Assembly (NCBI RefSeq): GCF_030553075.1 | Contig: NZ_CP130701.1 | Location: 682,001-746,000 of the forward strand | Length of the DNA stretch: 64,000 bases | Direction: 5' to 3' | Source: Halomonas sp. I5-271120 | GTDB taxonomy: Bacteria > Pseudomonadota > Gammaproteobacteria > Pseudomonadales > Halomonadaceae | Shown here: positions 61,525 to 64,000 of the stretch, in pieces | Layout of the letters: every line of letters starts with the position of its first letter | Numbering within the stretch: the first letter of the stretch is position 1 | The notes under the pieces: generated by a model | Told to the model about the DNA's origin: nothing | Database searches by the model: none | Seen by the model: only the letters and a program-made list of their open reading frames with translations | Made by a program: the position numbers and the translations under genes

Positions 61525-61546
61525 GACGACGGTTATCACCGTCGTC
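61525..61546 (-). terminator. Hairpin after the cyo operon
   Basis: GACGACGGT (61525-61533) pairs perfectly with ACCGTCGTC (61538-61546) around TATC. On the minus strand GACGCTTCCTCCTTCC follows, so only pyrimidine-rich. It lies 51 bases after cyoE. Confidence 0.5.
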
Positions 61547-61596
61547 TCAACGCTTTGGATTGTTCGGGGAGAGCTCTGAAAGAGATCAGGGTGAGA

Positions 61597-62484
61597 TCAG
61601 CGCAGCGAAGTCCATAAAAGCGGCGCATTAGGGAGGGCGGCATCCAATGACATCATCAGACTCAGTGCCGTGATGGTGAGAATGGAAAATCCGAACACGC
61701 TCTTGGCCCAGCGCTCCTCGTCTTGGGCACGATAGCCCTTACACGCCAGGTACAGCCAATAGACTCCCATACCCAGAGCGACGATGAAGTAGCCGGGGCC
61801 GGCATAGCCCGCAATGCTCAGCGCCAGGGTCGCCGGAATGAACGCCAGGATATAGCCGAGGATGTGATGCTTGGCACGGTGAATGCCACGCACCACCGGC
61901 AATACCGGAATCGATGCAGCGCGATAGTCTTCCAGGCGGAAGATGGCAATCGCATAGGAATGCGGCATCTGCCACAGGCAGAAGATGGTCAGCAGCGTCA
62001 TGGCACCGGTATCGAAGGTGCCGCTGACGGCACAGTAGCCCACTACCGGCGGTATGGCCCCAGAGAGGCTACCGACCAGGGTGCCGTATTCGGAATGACG
62101 CTTCATCCACAGGCTGTAGACGACGACATAGATAACGAAGCCAAACGTGGCCAGCCCAACCGTCAAGGCGTTGGTGCCCAGAGCCAGCAGGGCAAAGCCT
62201 GCCAGCCCCAGCGCCGTGGCGAACCACAGCGTAGCACCCGCGGTGACGCGCCCCTGTACCAGCGGACGATTCTGGGTGCGCCGCATCACGCGATCGATAT
62301 CTTGGTCGATGACGTTGTTGAAGGCACATCCAGAGGCAATCACCAGCGCCAGACCCACCACGGCAGAGAGAAACAGCGGCAGGTCGAACCCGCCCTGGGC
62401 GGCTAGAAAGTAGCCGCCCAGAACGGAGATCAAGTTACCGCCGATGATCCCCGGCTTGGTGAGTGTCAGGTAGTCCTTGAGCAT
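61597..62484 (-). CDS. cyoE: Protoheme IX farnesyltransferase (heme O synthase)
   Basis: The 295-residue membrane enzyme has the prenyltransferase aspartates in [20 protein letters not shown] and [20 protein letters not shown]. It has about nine helices. It adds farnesyl to heme B to make heme O for the quinol oxidase. I chose ATG 62484 ([13 protein letters not shown]), because the longer start at 62538 would overlap cyoD and lacks support. It ends the cyo operon. Confidence 0.94.
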   Translation of the reverse strand: MLKDYLTLTKPGIIGGNLISVLGGYFLAAQGGFDLPLFLSAVVGLALVIASGCAFNNVIDQDIDRVMRRTQNRPLVQGRVTAGATLWFATALGLAGFALLALGTNALTVGLATFGFVIYVVVYSLWMKRHSEYGTLVGSLSGAIPPVVGYCAVSGTFDTGAMTLLTIFCLWQMPHSYAIAIFRLEDYRAASIPVLPVVRGIHRAKHHILGYILAFIPATLALSIAGYAGPGYFIVALGMGVYWLYLACKGYRAQDEERWAKSVFGFSILTITALSLMMSLDAALPNAPLLWTSLR

Positions 62485-62495
62485 GGAGGGCTGCG

Positions 62496-62825
62496 TTATC
62501 CGATCATCATGTTGAGGTTTAGATGATGCATGATCCACAGGGAACCTCCGATGACTAGAACCAGGATCGCCACGGCGAAGACGAACGACGTCAAGTTCCA
62601 GCCTTCGTCAGTCTTGGCGCTCATGTGCATGAACAGCACCAGCTGAACCAGCACCTGCAGCACCGCTGTCACAGTGATGACGCCGACCATCGCCAAGGGG
62701 CTGAAGTCGCCGCTCATCACTACCCCGAAGGGAATGATGGTCAGGACGATGGACAGAACCAAGCCCGTCACATAGGACTTGACGCTGCCATGACTGTTGT
62801 CGTGAGACGTGTGTGAGCCACTCAT
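62496..62825 (-). CDS. cyoD: Cytochrome o ubiquinol oxidase subunit IV
   Basis: The 109-residue protein has three helices, and [20 protein letters not shown] and [17 protein letters not shown] are typical of CyoD, which helps assemble the binuclear centre. Its start is 1 base after the cyoC stop, typical of this operon. The N-terminus is His/Ser-rich ([14 protein letters not shown]). Confidence 0.93.
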   Translation of the reverse strand: MSGSHTSHDNSHGSVKSYVTGLVLSIVLTIIPFGVVMSGDFSPLAMVGVITVTAVLQVLVQLVLFMHMSAKTDEGWNLTSFVFAVAILVLVIGGSLWIMHHLNLNMMIG

Positions 62826-62826
62826 A

Positions 62827-63456
62827 TCACAGGACTCCCATCAGATAAACGAAGGAGAATACGCAGATCCAGACAATGTCCAGGAAGTGCCAGAACAAGC
62901 TCAGGCACATGATCCGCGGACGGGTAACGTCGTTCAGCCCCTTTTTCTTGAGCTGAACCAGCATCACCAGGATCCAGATCAAGCCGAAGGTCACGTGCAG
63001 GCCGTGGGTGCCGACCAAGGTAAAGAAGGCCGACAGGAAGGCACTGCGATCCGGACCGAAACCTTCATGGATCAGGTGCTGGAATTCGTAGACCTCCATC
63101 GCCACGAACGAAGCGCCCAGGACGAAGGTGATCCACAGCCAACGGCTGACCTTGGCCGTCTGATTGGCGTTCATCGCCAGCACGGCCATGCCGTAGGTAA
63201 AGCTCGAGAACAGCAGCAGGAAGGTCTCGACCAGCACGAACGGCAGCTCAAAGATCTCGCCCGGTGTCGGCCCACCTGCCGTGCCCTTCAGGAGCACAGC
63301 GAAGGTGGCGAACAGGGACCCGAAGATCACCAGGTCGCTCATCAGGTAGACCCAGAAACCGAACAGCTTGGTGCCTGCGGTATCGTGGTGATCGTCGTGA
63401 TGATCCTGGTCATGCCCGTGGGCATGACCTTGGTTGCTAAGAGTATCGGTTGCCAT
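62827..63456 (-). CDS. cyoC: Cytochrome o ubiquinol oxidase subunit III
   Basis: The 209-residue protein has five helices. It has [37 protein letters not shown] and [17 protein letters not shown], all family features (HGLHV motif). The N-terminus is His/Asp-rich ([16 protein letters not shown]), an extension not found in E. coli CyoC. It lies 2 bases after cyoB. Such a His-rich end could bind metal, but this is inferred only. Confidence 0.93.
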   Translation of the reverse strand: MATDTLSNQGHAHGHDQDHHDDHHDTAGTKLFGFWVYLMSDLVIFGSLFATFAVLLKGTAGGPTPGEIFELPFVLVETFLLLFSSFTYGMAVLAMNANQTAKVSRWLWITFVLGASFVAMEVYEFQHLIHEGFGPDRSAFLSAFFTLVGTHGLHVTFGLIWILVMLVQLKKKGLNDVTRPRIMCLSLFWHFLDIVWICVFSFVYLMGVL

Positions 63457-63458
63457 GA

Positions 63459-64000
63459 TTAGCTCTGCATCTCCAGCCGAGTTGAGTGCGCGAGATCACC
63501 CTTCTGCTTCAAGCGCTGACGATGCTCGCGCTCGATGCGCTCCACTTCCGCCGCAGGGACGTAGTAGTCGACGTCATCGTTGAAGATCCGCGCCATGAAG
63601 GTCGCAAACATTCCGATGCCCCCGGCGATTGCCAGCCACCAGATATGCCACACAAGTGCAAAACCAAAGATGGTGGCGAAGAGTGCGATAACCGGACCTT
63701 CCCAGGTGTTCTTCGGCATGTGGATATCCTGGTAGGGCGGCTCGGAAATCGGCGGCACGCCACCGTTGGCCTTCTTGGCTTCCCAGAACCCATCCACACT
63801 GCTCACTTCAGGCAGGTGTGCGAAGTTGTAGAACGGCGCCGGCGAAGAGGTCGCCCACTCGAGGGTACGTGCGTCCCACGGATCGCCAGACACATCTTCG
63901 TTCTGCTTGCGATCACGGATGCTGACGTAGAACTGGATCAAGGTGCAGGCAATACCGGCCGCAATGATCAGCGCACCCACCCAGGCAACGATCATCAGCG
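63459..64000 (-). CDS. cyoB: Cytochrome o ubiquinol oxidase subunit I, C-terminal part (partial)
   Basis: The frame is open to the window edge, so about 180 of the usual 660 residues are present. The sequence shows [41 protein letters not shown] and the final helices, all typical of CyoB. The heme and copper ligands lie outside the window. The quinol oxidase pumps protons while reducing oxygen. cyoA is expected just upstream, beyond the edge. Confidence 0.93.
   Translation of the reverse strand, partial: LMIVAWVGALIIAAGIACTLIQFYVSIRDRKQNEDVSGDPWDARTLEWATSSPAPFYNFAHLPEVSSVDGFWEAKKANGGVPPISEPPYQDIHMPKNTWEGPVIALFATIFGFALVWHIWWLAIAGGIGMFATFMARIFNDDVDYYVPAAEVERIEREHRQRLKQKGDLAHSTRLEMQS

Noticed and set aside
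62485..62538. Longer start of cyoE overlapping cyoD
   Set aside because: [13 protein letters not shown] at 62484 is the conserved CyoE N-terminus; the extra 18 residues would overlap cyoD by 43 bases.

Overview
The window is a 64 kb, high-GC, gene-dense chromosomal segment of a gammaproteobacterium. It most resembles Halomonas and relatives (Halomonadaceae). This assignment rests on gene content: a polyhydroxyalkanoate synthase end, gamma-butyrobetaine dioxygenase beside a betaine-type binding protein, osmoregulated periplasmic glucan genes, a cyo quinol oxidase, and many LysR regulators. It is inference, not a marker-gene identification. I saw no tRNA, rRNA, CRISPR array, insertion sequence or prophage.

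Layout. 0-3 kb: the end of phaC, a GNAT-nitrilase fusion and an MtfA-type peptidase. 3.4-7.5 kb: a tightly packed four-gene set (GT2 glycosyltransferase, LABN membrane protein, ArnT-like transferase, UDP-glucuronate 4-epimerase) that reads as a lipid-linked uronic acid pathway for decorating lipid A or LPS. 7.4-10.7 kb: carnitine/butyrobetaine genes with a divergent LysR regulator. 10.8-17.4 kb: a VTT-domain membrane protein, a GT4, a D-malate/tartrate dehydrogenase with its LysR regulator, a lipocalin and a Tat-exported SMP-30 protein. 17.7-22.2 kb: astE plus a complete basic amino acid ABC transporter. 22.3-25.3 kb: a divergent cadR/cadA metal-efflux pair with a MerR-type promoter.

25.5-35.9 kb: small metabolic genes (gamma-glutamylcyclotransferase, TraX-like, two Nudix hydrolases, a 2OG oxygenase, Dabb, curA-like, yjdM, a GST, a YdcZ pair, a PfpI-like protein) with two more LysR regulators. 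36-41 kb: an App1-type phosphatase, a DksA-like zinc protein, copper delivery proteins (PCuAC, Sco) and an EamA transporter. 41.2-46.6 kb: beta-oxidation genes and an MFS transporter. 46.9-49.8 kb: a methyltransferase, a VOC protein, and an LpxL-type acyltransferase flanked by two paralogous small membrane proteins. 50.4-54.4 kb: opgH then opgG. 55.6-58.8 kb: two TPP riboswitches, a frameshifted tenA and thiC. 58.9-64 kb: an outer membrane barrel, a CBS-BON protein, a Yip1 protein and cyoE-cyoD-cyoC-cyoB (cyoB cut by the window edge).

Two themes stand out. Envelope biology is heavily represented (lipid A/LPS decoration and acylation, periplasmic glucans, lipoproteins). Short tandem repeats of 13-30 bp recur next to genes, often at or just after a stop codon, and once inside a coding region (opgG linker). 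The most unusual locus is the thiamine region, where two nearly identical riboswitches bracket a tenA broken by a small out-of-frame deletion.
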